Source: Lachnospiraceae bacterium MD335
Lineage (GTDB): Bacteria; Bacillota; Clostridia; Lachnospirales; Lachnospiraceae
DNA: 64,000 bases
NCBI GenBank assembly: GCA_000403335.2
Contig: KE159617.1
Location: 718,757 to 782,756, forward strand
Direction of reading: 5' to 3'
Part shown: in pieces, positions 43,910-53,681 of the stretch
Layout: each line of letters opens with the position of its first letter
Numbering within the stretch: position 1 is the stretch's first letter
Position numbers and translations under genes: made by a program
Notes under the pieces: model-generated
The model's database searches: none
Seen by the model: only the letters and a program-made list of their open reading frames with translations
What the model was told of the DNA's origin: nothing

Positions 43910-43938
43910 TTGACAAATACGAACGAGTGTTTTATAGT
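43910..43938 (+). promoter_or_regulatory. recA promoter with embedded LexA box
   Basis: TTGACA (43910-43915), 17 bases, TATAGT (43933-43938). The spacer contains CGAACGAGTGTTT (43920-43932), which fits the Gram-positive LexA box CGAAC-N4-GTTY. A LexA dimer there would block RNA polymerase, so recA should be SOS-induced. A further TGTTC-C-GAACA lies in the leader at 43958-43968. Confidence 0.75.
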
Positions 43939-44006
43939 ATACATAGATAAAAACATCTGTTCCGAACAAATGGTAAAGAAAAGAAGAAAAAGGAGCAAGA
44001 ATCAGA

Positions 44007-45098
44007 ATGGAAAGAGAAGAAAAATTAAAGGCATTAGATGCCGCACTTTCGCAGATAGAAAGACAATATGGAAAAGGCGCGGTGATGAAGTTAGGGGATC
44101 CCACTGCGCAAATGAACGTGGAGACGATTCCGACAGGCTCATTGAGTCTTGATATTGCACTTGGATTAGGCGGAATCCCGAAGGGAAGAATTGTTGAGAT
44201 ATACGGACCAGAATCGTCCGGTAAGACCACGGTTACGTTACATATGATTGCAGAGGTGCAAAAAAGAGGGGGGATTGCGGGCTTTATTGATGCAGAGCAT
44301 GCGTTGGACCCTGTTTATGCAAAAAATATCGGCGTTGATGTGGATAATCTTTATATATCGCAGCCTGATAATGGGGAACAGGCGCTCGAGATAACAGAAA
44401 CAATGGTGCGTTCAGGGGCGATTGACATTGTGGTTGTGGATTCCGTGGCAGCGCTTGTGCCAAAGGCGGAAATTGACGGAGACATGGGCGATTCACATGT
44501 AGGTCTTCAGGCGCGGCTGATGTCACAGGCGCTTAGAAAGCTTACGGCTGTGATCAGTAAGTCAAACTGTACCGTAATCTTTATCAATCAGCTGCGTGAA
44601 AAAGTGGGGATTATGTTTGGTAATCCTGAAACGACAACAGGCGGGCGCGCACTCAAATTCTATTCGTCTGTAAGACTGGATGTTCGAAGAATCGAATCGC
44701 TGAAACAGAGCGGTGAGGTGATGGGAAACAGGACAAGAGTAAAAGTCGTTAAGAATAAAATAGCGCCGCCGTTTAAGGAAGCCGAGTTTGACATTATGTT
44801 TGGCGAAGGAATTTCGGCAGTTGGAGATATTCTTGATTTGGCGGCAAATGAGAATATCGTAAGTAAGAGTGGCGCATGGTATGCCTATAACGGAAATAAA
44901 ATTGGGCAAGGCAGGGAAAATGCAAAGCAGTATTTGCGGGACAATCCTGAAATTTGCAACGAAATAGAAATAAAGGTGCGGGCGCATTTTGGATTGCAGG
45001 GTGTGGATGAAAACGCGTCGCAGCCGGAAACGGCAGATGTGAAACCAAAGGCAAAGAGCGCAAAGGCAGCGGAGAAGGCGGAAGAAAAGGCGGAATAG
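44007..45098 (+). CDS. recA: Recombinase RecA
   Basis: 363 residues. Walker [10 protein letters not shown], Walker [13 protein letters not shown], the DNA-binding loops ([21 protein letters not shown]) and [18 protein letters not shown] are all intact. The C-terminal tail is Lys/Glu/Ala-rich. RecA drives strand exchange and LexA cleavage. recX follows 30 bases later. The upstream promoter carries an SOS box. Confidence 0.98.
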   Translation: MEREEKLKALDAALSQIERQYGKGAVMKLGDPTAQMNVETIPTGSLSLDIALGLGGIPKGRIVEIYGPESSGKTTVTLHMIAEVQKRGGIAGFIDAEHALDPVYAKNIGVDVDNLYISQPDNGEQALEITETMVRSGAIDIVVVDSVAALVPKAEIDGDMGDSHVGLQARLMSQALRKLTAVISKSNCTVIFINQLREKVGIMFGNPETTTGGRALKFYSSVRLDVRRIESLKQSGEVMGNRTRVKVVKNKIAPPFKEAEFDIMFGEGISAVGDILDLAANENIVSKSGAWYAYNGNKIGQGRENAKQYLRDNPEICNEIEIKVRAHFGLQGVDENASQPETADVKPKAKSAKAAEKAEEKAE

Positions 45099-45128
45099 AA
45101 AAATAAAAACAGCACAGGTGGGATGGGA

Positions 45129-45743
45129 ATGACGGTTACGGATATTGTGGAAATCTCAAAAACAAGATCGCAGGTGTTTATTGACAATGAGGCGGCATTT
45201 GTGCTTTACAAAGGTGAACTTGGAAAGATGCATATCAAAAAAGACGGAGCGCTTTCTGAGGAAAGGTTCCGCCATATTATGGATGAGCTGCTCATGAAAC
45301 GGGCGAGACTGCGCTGTCTTAATTTGTTAAAGAGTCGTGACTATACGAGGTCTCAGCTTATCAGTAAGCTGAGACAGGGATTATATCCGGAAACTGTGAT
45401 AGAGGATGCGATAGCATATACAGCGTCTTACGGATATATTGATGATGAAAGATATGCGGCGGCGTATATCAAATATGCGGGAAATACAAAAAGCAGAAAG
45501 CAAATTGAGAACGATCTGAGAAAAAAAGGTGTTTCGAAACAGGATATTGAAAACGCATATCTGCAATGTGAAGAGAAAAATTTTCTTATGGATGAATCGG
45601 AATTAATCAAAAAACTTTTAGAGAAAAAAAAGTATCGGGGTGCGGCATCTACTCCCGAGGAACGCCGAAAGACAGCGGCATTTCTATATCGAAAAGGATT
45701 TTCGTCGGATAAAATATACAAAGCAATTGACCAATTTGAGTAA
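45129..45743 (+). CDS. recX: Regulatory protein RecX
   Basis: 204 residues from the ATG at 45129, which has AGGTGGGATGGGA at good spacing; an ATG two codons earlier is too close to the ribosome site. Tandem three-helix RecX repeats: LNLLKSRDYTRSQLISKL, GYIDDERYAAAYI and SRKQIENDLRKKGVS. RecX modulates RecA filaments. Position after recA confirms the call. Confidence 0.9.
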   Translation: MTVTDIVEISKTRSQVFIDNEAAFVLYKGELGKMHIKKDGALSEERFRHIMDELLMKRARLRCLNLLKSRDYTRSQLISKLRQGLYPETVIEDAIAYTASYGYIDDERYAAAYIKYAGNTKSRKQIENDLRKKGVSKQDIENAYLQCEEKNFLMDESELIKKLLEKKKYRGAASTPEERRKTAAFLYRKGFSSDKIYKAIDQFE

Positions 45744-45784
45744 AGTTGCACAAATTTCTTATGATTGTTCATTGACTATAACAC

Positions 45785-45813
45785 TTGACATAGACACATG
45801 AAAAGAGTAGAAT
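45785..45813 (+). promoter_or_regulatory. Promoter of rny
   Basis: TTGACA (45785-45790), 17 bases, TAGAAT (45808-45813). It leaves a leader of about 140 bases before the ribosome site. Confidence 0.55.
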
Positions 45814-45944
45814 TGAAGTGTTGTAATATCAGCATCTAATTCTTGCGCAGGACGCGCGTTTGAATAATATGCAGTCGGTGCAGCCGGTCAAAGCATCGCC
45901 GGGTGTGCCGCTTGAGATTGTACAATGAAAATTTAATATGAGTA

Positions 45945-45957
45945 AGGAGGTGCTCCT
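45945..45957 (+). promoter_or_regulatory. Hairpin that covers the rny ribosome site
   Basis: AGGAG-GTG-CTCCT folds the rny Shine-Dalgarno sequence AAGGAGG into a 5-bp stem just before the ATG at 45962. It could tune RNase Y translation. The stem is short, so an effect is uncertain. Confidence 0.4.
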
Positions 45958-45961
45958 GTAC

Positions 45962-47503
45962 ATGCTATGGATGATAATAGCATTCGTTCTGATTGTTATC
46001 TGTGTGGCGGGTTGTTTTGTTTATTGTTCAAATTATAAAAAGAACATTGAGACAACGATTGGGAATGCAGAGGACAAGGCGAGGGAGATTATCGACGAAG
46101 CGCTCAAAACTGCCGAGGCAAAGAAGCGTGAGGGACTTCTTGAAGTAAAGGAAGAATCCATCCGTAACAAAAATGAACTCGATAAGGAAATCAAGGAACG
46201 CAGAGCAGAGGCTCAGCGCTACGAGAGAAGAGTGCAGCAAAAGGAAGAGAGTGTCGATAAAAAAGCTGATTCCCTTGAGAAGAAGGAAGCAGGTCTGACC
46301 GCGCGGGAAGAAGAACTTGCAAAGCAGAAAGAAGTTGTTGCGAGACTCAGCGAAGAACGAGTACAGGAACTGGAACGAATTTCAGGTTTAACCTCTGAAC
46401 AGGCAAAAGAACATTTATTTAAAATTGTTGAAGACGAAGTAAAACATGAAACTGCAGTGATGATTAAGGAATTGGAGAGCAGGGCGAAAGAGGAGGCTGA
46501 CAAGAAGGCAAAGGAATATGTTGTCACAGCAATCCAAAAATGTGCTGCTGACCATGTATCTGAGACAACCATATCAGTGGTTCAGCTTCCGAATGATGAG
46601 ATGAAAGGCCGCATTATCGGAAGAGAGGGAAGAAATATCAGAACACTTGAAACCCTTACGGGTGTAGAGCTGATTATTGATGATACGCCCGAAGCCGTTA
46701 TTCTTTCCGGTTTTGATCCGATTCGGAGAGAGATTGCAAGGATAGCGTTGGAAAAACTGATTGTGGACGGACGTATCCATCCTGCAAGAATTGAGGAAAT
46801 GGTTGAAAAGGCGCAGAGAGAAGTCGAAGTCATGATTAAGGAGGAGGGCGAGGCAGCTTCCCTTGAGGTAGGCGTACACGGTATTCATCCGGAATTGACA
46901 AAGCTTCTTGGCAAGATGCGGTTTAGAACAAGCTATGGTCAGAATGCCTTAAAGCATTCCATTGAAGTTGCACATCTTGCGGGACTTCTTGCTGCGGAGA
47001 TGGGGCTTGATGTAAGAATGGCTAAAAGAGCAGGCTTACTTCATGACATCGGTAAGGCAGTAGACCATGAGATGGAAGGCTCACATATTCAGCTTGGCGC
47101 GGAACTTTGTAGGAAATACAAAGAGTCAGCTGTTGTGATTAATGCTGTTGAGTCCCACCACGGTGATGTCGAGGCACAATCATTGATTGCATGTTTGGTG
47201 CAGGCGGCCGATACAATATCTGCTGCAAGACCAGGAGCAAGACGTGAAACGCTCGAAACATATACAACGAGATTAAAACAATTAGAAGAAATAACAAACA
47301 ATTTTAAAGGTGTCGATAAATCTTTTGCTATTCAGGCGGGTAGAGAGGTTCGTGTTATGGTAGTTCCTGAGCAGATTAGTGATTCGGACATGGTCCTTTT
47401 AGCACGTGATATTTCAAAGCAGATAGAAGCGGAACTGGAATATCCGGGACAGATAAAGGTCAATGTTATCAGGGAATCCCGCGTCGTTGAGTACGCTAAA
47501 TAA
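45962..47503 (+). CDS. rny: Ribonuclease Y
   Basis: 513 residues from the ATG at 45962, placed 11 bases after AAGGAGG; the in-frame ATG at 45938 would put the ribosome site inside the gene. Layout: membrane helix (about 4-24), long coiled coil (30-200), KH domain ([15 protein letters not shown]), HD domain with [12 protein letters not shown] and the C-terminal Y domain. RNase Y is the membrane-bound endonuclease that starts mRNA decay. Confidence 0.95.
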   Translation: MLWMIIAFVLIVICVAGCFVYCSNYKKNIETTIGNAEDKAREIIDEALKTAEAKKREGLLEVKEESIRNKNELDKEIKERRAEAQRYERRVQQKEESVDKKADSLEKKEAGLTAREEELAKQKEVVARLSEERVQELERISGLTSEQAKEHLFKIVEDEVKHETAVMIKELESRAKEEADKKAKEYVVTAIQKCAADHVSETTISVVQLPNDEMKGRIIGREGRNIRTLETLTGVELIIDDTPEAVILSGFDPIRREIARIALEKLIVDGRIHPARIEEMVEKAQREVEVMIKEEGEAASLEVGVHGIHPELTKLLGKMRFRTSYGQNALKHSIEVAHLAGLLAAEMGLDVRMAKRAGLLHDIGKAVDHEMEGSHIQLGAELCRKYKESAVVINAVESHHGDVEAQSLIACLVQAADTISAARPGARRETLETYTTRLKQLEEITNNFKGVDKSFAIQAGREVRVMVVPEQISDSDMVLLARDISKQIEAELEYPGQIKVNVIRESRVVEYAK

Positions 47504-47522
47504 GAAAACAAAGATTGCAAAG

Positions 47523-47558
47523 AACCGTCAAAATTCATATTGAGTTTTGGCGGTTTTT
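47523..47558 (+). terminator. Terminator of rny
   Basis: AACCGTCAAAA (47523-47533) pairs with TTTTGGCGGTT (47545-47555), with one G-T pair, followed by TTT. Confidence 0.8.
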
Positions 47559-47583
47559 CGATGTATGGAGGAAAAGAATAGAA

Positions 47584-48129
47584 ATGAATGGTGAAGTGAA
47601 AAGATTAAAAAGAGAACTTCAATGTGAGGGGGCAATTACAAATTATTATAAAGATACGGTTGAACTTCCAAACGGAAAAACAGCCGTATGGGATTTCGTC
47701 GGACATAATGGTGCGGCAGCATGTATTGCGGTTTTGGAGGACGGCAGGCTGCTTATGGTTAGGCAGTACAGAAATGCACTTGACAGATACACACTGGAGA
47801 TTCCGGCTGGAGGCTTAAATCCGCAAGAGCCGACAATTGATGCTGCTGCAAGAGAGCTTTCGGAAGAAACTGGTTATGTTTGCGGTAAAATTGAATGGCT
47901 CATCACCATTCGGACAACAGTTGCATTTTGCAATGAAAAAATAGACATCTATCTTGCAACGGATTTGCGCAAAAGCGTACAGCACTTGGACGAGGACGAG
48001 TTTGTAGATGTCAGACCTTATACACTTTCTGATTTGGAGAAAATGATTTATGCCGGAGAGATAGAGGATTCTAAGACGATAGCCGCAATTTTGGCATATA
48101 AAAACAAATATCGAAATATGTGTGAATGA
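47584..48129 (+). CDS. NUDIX hydrolase, ADP-ribose pyrophosphatase-like (NudF type)
   Basis: 181 residues from the ATG at 47584 behind ATGGAGGAAAAG; the longer TTG frame crosses the rny terminator. The Nudix box G-x5-E-x7-REL-x-EE-x-G is complete (EIPAGGLNPQE then AARELSEETG). In B. subtilis nudF precedes spoIIM and xerD, as here. It should hydrolyse ADP-ribose or related compounds. Confidence 0.88.
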   Translation: MNGEVKRLKRELQCEGAITNYYKDTVELPNGKTAVWDFVGHNGAAACIAVLEDGRLLMVRQYRNALDRYTLEIPAGGLNPQEPTIDAAARELSEETGYVCGKIEWLITIRTTVAFCNEKIDIYLATDLRKSVQHLDEDEFVDVRPYTLSDLEKMIYAGEIEDSKTIAAILAYKNKYRNMCE

Positions 48130-48169
48130 TACGGCATATAAGAGCATAGTCTTTAATAAGGAAAAATTT

Positions 48170-48859
48170 ATGCCGGAGCGTTTCATGGACAAATTTAAAC
48201 AAAACGTGGATAACACTGGAAATTGTGTTGGTAACGAATACGTCAAATATCAAAAAATTTATTATAAAAATGCTGTGCCTGATAGCAGAATGCTTGTTTT
48301 TTTGACAGGCTTCTGCCTGGGTATGGTATTTTTTTATTTCGCAGGGATTAAACTAATCGGTACAAGCGGTCTTCCGGCAGCATTGTTGACGGACAATATT
48401 GCAAAACTGCAAGATTTTGATTTCTATACCGCAGGTCTGTTTGAGTATGTGGCTTGTAAGCGGTTTGGAGAATTGCTCTTTCTGCTAATATGTGCCACAA
48501 GTTTTTTGCGGACGGCTTTTTCGTATGCTGTTCTTGGCTGGGGCGGCTTTGAATTGGGGATTATGATGTTTACTTTAGTCTATCAGCATGGCTTGAGGGG
48601 ACTTTTGCTGGCGTTGCTATTGCTTGTTCCTCATGGTTTCTTTTATATTGCTGTATTTTTACTTCTTTTTTTCCGATATTGGTCGGGTGACAAAAAAGAT
48701 TACCATAATTATGGCGCTATAACGGAAAAAGGATTTCATAATAAGCTTACAAAAGTTAGAAGAGCAATGGTTATTTTGATACTTTGGGTACTTGGAATAT
48801 TGTCGGAAGTCTATTTTAATCCGGAAATTATTAAAAAAATAGCACTATTTTTTAAATAG
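48170..48859 (+). CDS. spoIIM: SpoIIM-like integral membrane protein
   Basis: 229 residues from the ATG at 48170 (TAAGGA upstream); a GTG at 48122 overlapping the NUDIX stop is an alternative. Five membrane helices (about 40-60, 95-115, 115-135, 140-160 and 205-225) and the motif HGLRGLLLALLLLVPHG fit the SpoIIM family. Sequence match is modest, but the nudF-spoIIM-xerD order is conserved. SpoIIM works with SpoIIP and SpoIID in engulfment; a spoIIP start lies at the window end. Confidence 0.75.
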   Translation: MPERFMDKFKQNVDNTGNCVGNEYVKYQKIYYKNAVPDSRMLVFLTGFCLGMVFFYFAGIKLIGTSGLPAALLTDNIAKLQDFDFYTAGLFEYVACKRFGELLFLLICATSFLRTAFSYAVLGWGGFELGIMMFTLVYQHGLRGLLLALLLLVPHGFFYIAVFLLLFFRYWSGDKKDYHNYGAITEKGFHNKLTKVRRAMVILILWVLGILSEVYFNPEIIKKIALFFK

Positions 48860-48963
48860 ATGCAAAAATTAAAACAATATATAGAATATTTTGTATGTTT
48901 AATACAATATATTGAGTTGCATATATAATAAGTAAAAATAATTAAAAAATTCTGAAAAAATGT

Positions 48964-48992
48964 TTGATTTTATGTCAAATACCATATATAAT
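48964..48992 (+). promoter_or_regulatory. Promoter of xerD
   Basis: TTGATT (48964-48969), 17 bases, TATAAT (48987-48992), 55 bases before the xerD ATG. The preceding 100 bases are very AT-rich with nothing else recognised. Confidence 0.55.
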
Positions 48993-49046
48993 AGAAATAG
49001 GCATAAGGGGTAAATAAATACTTCATGAGGAGGTTTTTCAAAATTT

Positions 49047-49931
49047 ATGGAACAAGAAATTAATAATTTTATTTCTTACTTACATAATATAAAGAAAACT
49101 TCAACTAATACTGAATTATCCTATAAGAGAGATCTAGGCAAACTGCGCCAGTATTTAGAAGAAAAAGGAATAACTGAGGTAGACAACATCACCGCAGATG
49201 TTCTAGGTTCCTATATTGTGTATTTAGGGGAAAACCATTTTGCTGCTGCAACCATATCGAGAAATGTCGCTTCCATAAAAGCCTTCTTTCATTATTTATG
49301 TAAGGAAGGTATTGTGGAAAAAGATGCATCAGATGGGTTGAAAGCACCAAAGATCGAAAAGAAGATGCCTGAAATTTTAACACCTGAAGAGGTAATTTGG
49401 CTGTTGGAACAGCCGAAAGGGGACACGCCTAAGGAAATCCGTGATAAAGCGATGCTTGAGCTTTTATATGCGACAGGAATAAGGGTGACAGAGCTTATTA
49501 CGTTAAAGATTTCCGATGTTAACATGCAGATGGGATTTATTATCTGCAGAGACGGTAACAGGGAAAGAGTTATCCCGTTTGGCGCTGCGGCTAAGAGAGC
49601 AATGACAAACTATTTGGAAAAAGCACGGAATGTAATGCTGTTTGATTTACAATCTGATATCCTGTTTGTAAACTGCTCGGGACAACCAATGAGCAGACAG
49701 GGTTTTTGGAAATTAATCAAGTATTATGCAAAGAAGGCAGGTATTATGGCAGATATTACACCGCATACCCTTCGCCATTCTTTTGCCGCACATTTAGTGG
49801 AAAACGGTGCAGATTTGAGAAGTGTTCAGGAGATGCTTGGACATTCGGATATTTCAACAACTCAGGTATACGCTACACTTACGCATAACAGAATCAGAGA
49901 GGTATATGCAAAAGCACATCCAAGAGGATAA
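49047..49931 (+). CDS. xerD: Tyrosine recombinase XerD
   Basis: 294 residues, the usual Xer length. SAM-like N-terminal DNA-binding domain (1-90), then the catalytic domain with Arg in ATGIRVTEL, HTLRHSFAAHL, HSDISTTQVY and the nucleophile Tyr. It resolves chromosome dimers at dif. It is not a mobile-element integrase: length and spoIIM context are those of chromosomal XerD. RBS GAGGAGG precedes the ATG. Confidence 0.92.
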   Translation: MEQEINNFISYLHNIKKTSTNTELSYKRDLGKLRQYLEEKGITEVDNITADVLGSYIVYLGENHFAAATISRNVASIKAFFHYLCKEGIVEKDASDGLKAPKIEKKMPEILTPEEVIWLLEQPKGDTPKEIRDKAMLELLYATGIRVTELITLKISDVNMQMGFIICRDGNRERVIPFGAAAKRAMTNYLEKARNVMLFDLQSDILFVNCSGQPMSRQGFWKLIKYYAKKAGIMADITPHTLRHSFAAHLVENGADLRSVQEMLGHSDISTTQVYATLTHNRIREVYAKAHPRG

Positions 49932-49937
49932 CATTGC

Positions 49938-49973
49938 AAAAAAATCCACCCCTTGCGCAGGGTGGATTTTTTA
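49938..49973. terminator. Bidirectional terminator after xerD
   Basis: AAAATCCACCC (49941-49951) pairs with GGGTGGATTTT (49960-49970) around an 8-base loop, flanked by A-run and T-run. Confidence 0.88.
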
Positions 49974-50040
49974 TTATCTGTTTAAAATGCAGCAGCGTAA
50001 ACTATTTAAACAAAAAGAGAAGCTTTTTGCAATCGGGTGC

Positions 50041-50059
50041 GTCGGCATCCGACTTTTTT
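50041..50059 (+). terminator. Second plus-strand terminator
   Basis: GTCGG-CAT-CCGAC followed by TTTTTT. It abuts the stop codon of the convergent DAHP synthase gene, and backs up the terminator at 49938. Confidence 0.6.
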
Positions 50060-51086
50060 AAACTAAATCCGCAACTTTATAAATCAGTTCTTCCGTATCC
50101 TGCCAGCCAAGACAAGGATCCGTAATTGACTTTCCGTATATATGTTCTCCAATCTTTTGGCAGCCTTCTTTGATATAGCTTTCCACCATAACGCCTTTTA
50201 CAAGCTTACCGATTTCGGCATTATGCCTGCGCGAATGCATGACTTCGTGCACAATGCGAATCTGTTCCTTAAACTGTTTATTGGAATTGCTGTGGTTGGC
50301 GTCAACAATACATGCCGGGTTGACGAGATCGCGTTCATTGTATTTATCAAGCAAGAGCACCAAATCTTCATAATGATAATTTGGGATACTGTTGCCATGT
50401 TTATTCACTGCGCCGCGCAAAATCGTGTGTGCCAACGGGTTTCCGGTAGTGTTTACTTCCCAGCCGCGGTAGATGAATGGATGGGAATGCTGAGCCGCAT
50501 ATACGGAATTGAGCATAACGCTGTAATCACCGCTTGTCGGATTTTTCATACCGGCAGGAACATCAAATCCGCTTACAACAAGACGGTGCTGCTGGTCCTC
50601 AACTGAGCGTGCGCCGATTGCCACATAAGAGAGCAAGTCGGAAACATAGCCCCAGTTTTCAGGGTAAAGCATCTCATCGGCAGCAGTCAGTCCGGATTCG
50701 CTGATCGCATGGAGCTGCATTTTCCTCATGGCAATAATGCCCTTTAGAAAGTCTGTCCCTTTTTCGGGGTCGGGCTGATGCACGATGCCCTTGTATCCGT
50801 CACCGGTTGTCCGCGGTTTGTTCGTGTAAATTCTAGGAATTAAAATCAGCTTGTCATTTACCTTTTCGTTAATTTTGGCAAGCCGAGAAACATATTCGCA
50901 GACGGCATCTTCGTTGTCCGCCGAGCAGGGACCGATAATCATAATAAACTTGTCCGACGCGCCGGTAAAGACATCGCTGATTTCTGCATCTCTCTTTTTT
51001 TTCAGTTCCTGCATGGAAGCAGGAACCGGATATTCTTCCCGGATTTGATCGGGAGTCGGTAATTTTTTTATAAATTCAAAGCTCAT
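50058..51086 (-). CDS. aroF: 3-deoxy-7-phosphoheptulonate (DAHP) synthase, class I AroG type
   Basis: 342 residues from the ATG at 51086 with ATGGAGGATTTTATT upstream; an ATG at 51101 overlaps that ribosome site. Class I motifs: MIIGPCSAD, PRIYTNKPRTTGDGYKG and CIVDANHSNSNKQ. Condenses PEP and erythrose-4-phosphate, first step of aromatic synthesis. No chorismate mutase domain is fused. It lies 25 bases after a flippase gene, so the two share a transcript. I saw no T-box leader. Confidence 0.94.
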   Translation of the reverse strand: MSFEFIKKLPTPDQIREEYPVPASMQELKKKRDAEISDVFTGASDKFIMIIGPCSADNEDAVCEYVSRLAKINEKVNDKLILIPRIYTNKPRTTGDGYKGIVHQPDPEKGTDFLKGIIAMRKMQLHAISESGLTAADEMLYPENWGYVSDLLSYVAIGARSVEDQQHRLVVSGFDVPAGMKNPTSGDYSVMLNSVYAAQHSHPFIYRGWEVNTTGNPLAHTILRGAVNKHGNSIPNYHYEDLVLLLDKYNERDLVNPACIVDANHSNSNKQFKEQIRIVHEVMHSRRHNAEIGKLVKGVMVESYIKEGCQKIGEHIYGKSITDPCLGWQDTEELIYKVADLV

Positions 51087-51111
51087 AATAAAATCCTCCA
51101 TTCGTCAAATT

Positions 51112-52461
51112 CTAATTATATATGATATATTTCTTTAACGCAAGGATTATTAGCAAATCAAAGAAGATTTGGCTGAGTAAGATTCCGTAAACATATCCGG
51201 AAAAGCCCCAAACCGGAACTGCCGCGAAAACGAAACCAAGGCGCAGCAGGATTGAAGACAGGTTGAACAGAAACGTGACCCCGGTTTTGCCAAGCCCGTG
51301 AAGAATACTGCAGAGCGCCCCTGACATATAGAGAAATGGGCAGACAAAGGAAAGCGCGCGTATTTGGGAAGCTGCGACAGGGCTTGCAAATAGATAAGTT
51401 CCAAGTAAATCGGCAAAAACCATGAAAAATACCATGCAGCCGACACCCAAAGCAAAACAGAATGCGGCTGTGGTGCAGATTAGTTTTTTTATGCGTCTTT
51501 TGTTGCCCATAATTTGCGCCTCAGATACGGAGGGAAGAAGCAGGGAGGATACGGCTCCGGTGAGGGCGCTCGGGAACATAATAAGCGGAAATGCCATACC
51601 CGAAAAAACACCATAAACAGATAAGGCATCAGACGAGGCTAACCCGCTGTTTACAAGCTGCTTTGGAAGCTGCAGAGTTTCGATGGTAGAAATTAAACTG
51701 ATGCATACACGGTTTAGGCTGATTGGAAAGGCGAGTGAAAGAATGTTGCTGCACATATTGGAGGAAAATTGTATTTTGGCACTGTTAGAGGGCGTGAATG
51801 CAAGGAAAATACAGGAGAAAATGGCGGATGCAAATTCTCCCGCAAGCATGCCGATACACACAAAAGAAATAGAGACATTGGCGCCAAGTTTTAGGGAAAT
51901 CTGATATAAAAGGTACACGCAGAATACACGCGTAAGCTGTTCCACCAGCATGGAAGCGGCAGGAACGGCGGCGCGTTTTTTGCCGTAAAAATACCCGTTG
52001 ATGCAGCTGTGGACGGTTGCCAGCGGAAATGAGAGCGCACTGATCCGCAGTAGAGGAACGCAGCGCAGTTCGCCAATTAGACGCAGTGCAATCGTGTTTG
52101 CGTTTGTAAAGACAAGCCAAGCCGTGAGCAGTGAGAGTATCACGGAAATCAAAATGCCGACGAAAAGGTATCCAAACCCCTCGCCTTCCTTGTTGCCCTT
52201 TGATGCGGCGACAAAACGCGTAATGGCGTTTTGGATGCCGGCAGAACATATGGAATGGGCAAGAATCATAACGGGAGACACAAGTCCGATAATGCCAAGA
52301 CCTTCCTCCTGAAAAATCCTTGAGAGAAATATGCGGTAAAAAAAGCCGATAAGCTTTGTAATCAATCCTGAAAATGTAAGAAAAAAAGTACCGATGATAA
52401 TGGGACTTTTGACAACTCGTTTTAGGGACACGCTTTTTATGGGATTATTTTTTTGCGTCAT
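51112..52461 (-). CDS. SpoVB/MurJ-like polysaccharide flippase (MOP superfamily)
   Basis: 449 residues with about 12-13 membrane helices, a little shorter than SpoVB (about 520). The N-terminal IGTFFLTFSGLITKLIGFFYRIFLSR and GIIGLVSPVMILAHSICSAG match SpoVB and related lipid-linked sugar flippases. A peptidoglycan or capsule precursor is the likely cargo. Its pairing with DAHP synthase is not functionally obvious. Confidence 0.85.
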   Translation of the reverse strand: MTQKNNPIKSVSLKRVVKSPIIIGTFFLTFSGLITKLIGFFYRIFLSRIFQEEGLGIIGLVSPVMILAHSICSAGIQNAITRFVAASKGNKEGEGFGYLFVGILISVILSLLTAWLVFTNANTIALRLIGELRCVPLLRISALSFPLATVHSCINGYFYGKKRAAVPAASMLVEQLTRVFCVYLLYQISLKLGANVSISFVCIGMLAGEFASAIFSCIFLAFTPSNSAKIQFSSNMCSNILSLAFPISLNRVCISLISTIETLQLPKQLVNSGLASSDALSVYGVFSGMAFPLIMFPSALTGAVSSLLLPSVSEAQIMGNKRRIKKLICTTAAFCFALGVGCMVFFMVFADLLGTYLFASPVAASQIRALSFVCPFLYMSGALCSILHGLGKTGVTFLFNLSSILLRLGFVFAAVPVWGFSGYVYGILLSQIFFDLLIILALKKYIIYN

Positions 52462-52525
52462 ACTGCACCTTCAGTTTGCTTATCCCTACAGTGTATGACA
52501 AAAAACGGCAGTTCAGAACATGCAA

Positions 52526-52554
52526 TTGACAGCCGGGCAACAGGATGCTATCAT
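52526..52554 (+). promoter_or_regulatory. Promoter of mnmA
   Basis: TTGACA (52526-52531), 17 bases, TATCAT (52549-52554), 40 bases before the ATG. Confidence 0.65.
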
Positions 52555-52593
52555 AAAACCTAGTAATATGATAGGAAAAAATGGGAGGAAGCT

Positions 52594-53679
52594 ATGGCAA
52601 AAAAGGTTGTGGTAGGCATGTCAGGCGGCGTGGATTCTTCTGTGGCGGCATATCTTTTAAAAGAACAGGGATATGATGTCATCGGCGTGACGATGCGGAT
52701 ATGGGAGAATGATGAACAGCAGACACAGGAAAATGCAGGATGCTGCGGTCTGAGTGCCGTTGAAGATGCACGCAGGGTAGCGCAAATGCTGGATATTCCG
52801 TATTATGTGATGAACTTTGGGGAGACGTTTCGTCAGTGTGTTGTCGTACCTTTTGTGGAGGATTATCTTCATGCGAGGACCCCTAATCCCTGCATACTAT
52901 GTAACCGTTATGTGAAATGGGAGGCGCTTTTGCAAAGAAGTCTTGAAATCGGCGCGGACTATATTGCAACCGGTCACTATGCGCGCATCAGGCAGCTTGA
53001 GAACGGCAGATATGTCATTCAAAATTCCGTGACGGCAAAAAAAGATCAGACGTATGCACTTTATAGTTTGACACAGCATCAGCTTTCGCATACATTGATG
53101 CCGGTTGGTGATTATGAAAAGGAAGAAATCAGGGAAATTGCCGCGCGTCTTGGACTGGACGTGGCGTCAAAACCGGACAGCCAGGACATCTGTTTTGTGC
53201 CTGACAACGATTACGCAGCGGTAGTAGAGCGTGAGGCGGCAAACTTATCAAAGCCGCTGCCTGTCCCGGGAGATTTTGTGTCAGCCGACGGCAAGCGGCT
53301 AGGGCAGCACAGGGGCATTATTCATTACACAATCGGGCAAAGAAAGGGACTGAATCTTGCGATGGGACATCCTGTTTTCGTGACGGAAATCAGACCCGAA
53401 ACGAATGAGGTTGTGCTCGGGACGAATGAGGAGGTTTTTACGGATCGTCTCGTATGCGATAATCTGAATTTTATGGCAGTGGAAAATTTGGAGGGGCCGG
53501 CAGAGGTAACCGCCAAAATCCGTTATTCCCATGCAGGAGCGCCGTGTACCATAAAAAAATCGGAGAACGGACAGGTGGAATGCCGATTTAAAGAACCTGT
53601 CAGGGCAGTAACGCCCGGACAGGCAGTAGTGTTTTATCAAAATGATTACGTGTATGGCGGCGGTACGATATTAAGATAG
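52594..53679 (+). CDS. mnmA: tRNA-specific 2-thiouridylase
   Basis: 361 residues. PP-loop GMSGGVDSSVAA near the start, catalytic cysteine in NPCILCNRYVKW and its partner in DSQDICFV, plus GQRKGL. MnmA thiolates U34 of Lys, Glu and Gln tRNAs. Start follows GGGAGG. It ends two bases from the convergent HisJ-type gene, with no terminator hairpin between them. Confidence 0.95.
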   Translation: MAKKVVVGMSGGVDSSVAAYLLKEQGYDVIGVTMRIWENDEQQTQENAGCCGLSAVEDARRVAQMLDIPYYVMNFGETFRQCVVVPFVEDYLHARTPNPCILCNRYVKWEALLQRSLEIGADYIATGHYARIRQLENGRYVIQNSVTAKKDQTYALYSLTQHQLSHTLMPVGDYEKEEIREIAARLGLDVASKPDSQDICFVPDNDYAAVVEREAANLSKPLPVPGDFVSADGKRLGQHRGIIHYTIGQRKGLNLAMGHPVFVTEIRPETNEVVLGTNEEVFTDRLVCDNLNFMAVENLEGPAEVTAKIRYSHAGAPCTIKKSENGQVECRFKEPVRAVTPGQAVVFYQNDYVYGGGTILR

Positions 53680-53681
53680 CT

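Noticed and set aside
49047..49931. Phage or transposon integrase
   Set aside because: Length, motifs and nudF-spoIIM context match chromosomal XerD; there are no attachment sites or mobile genes.
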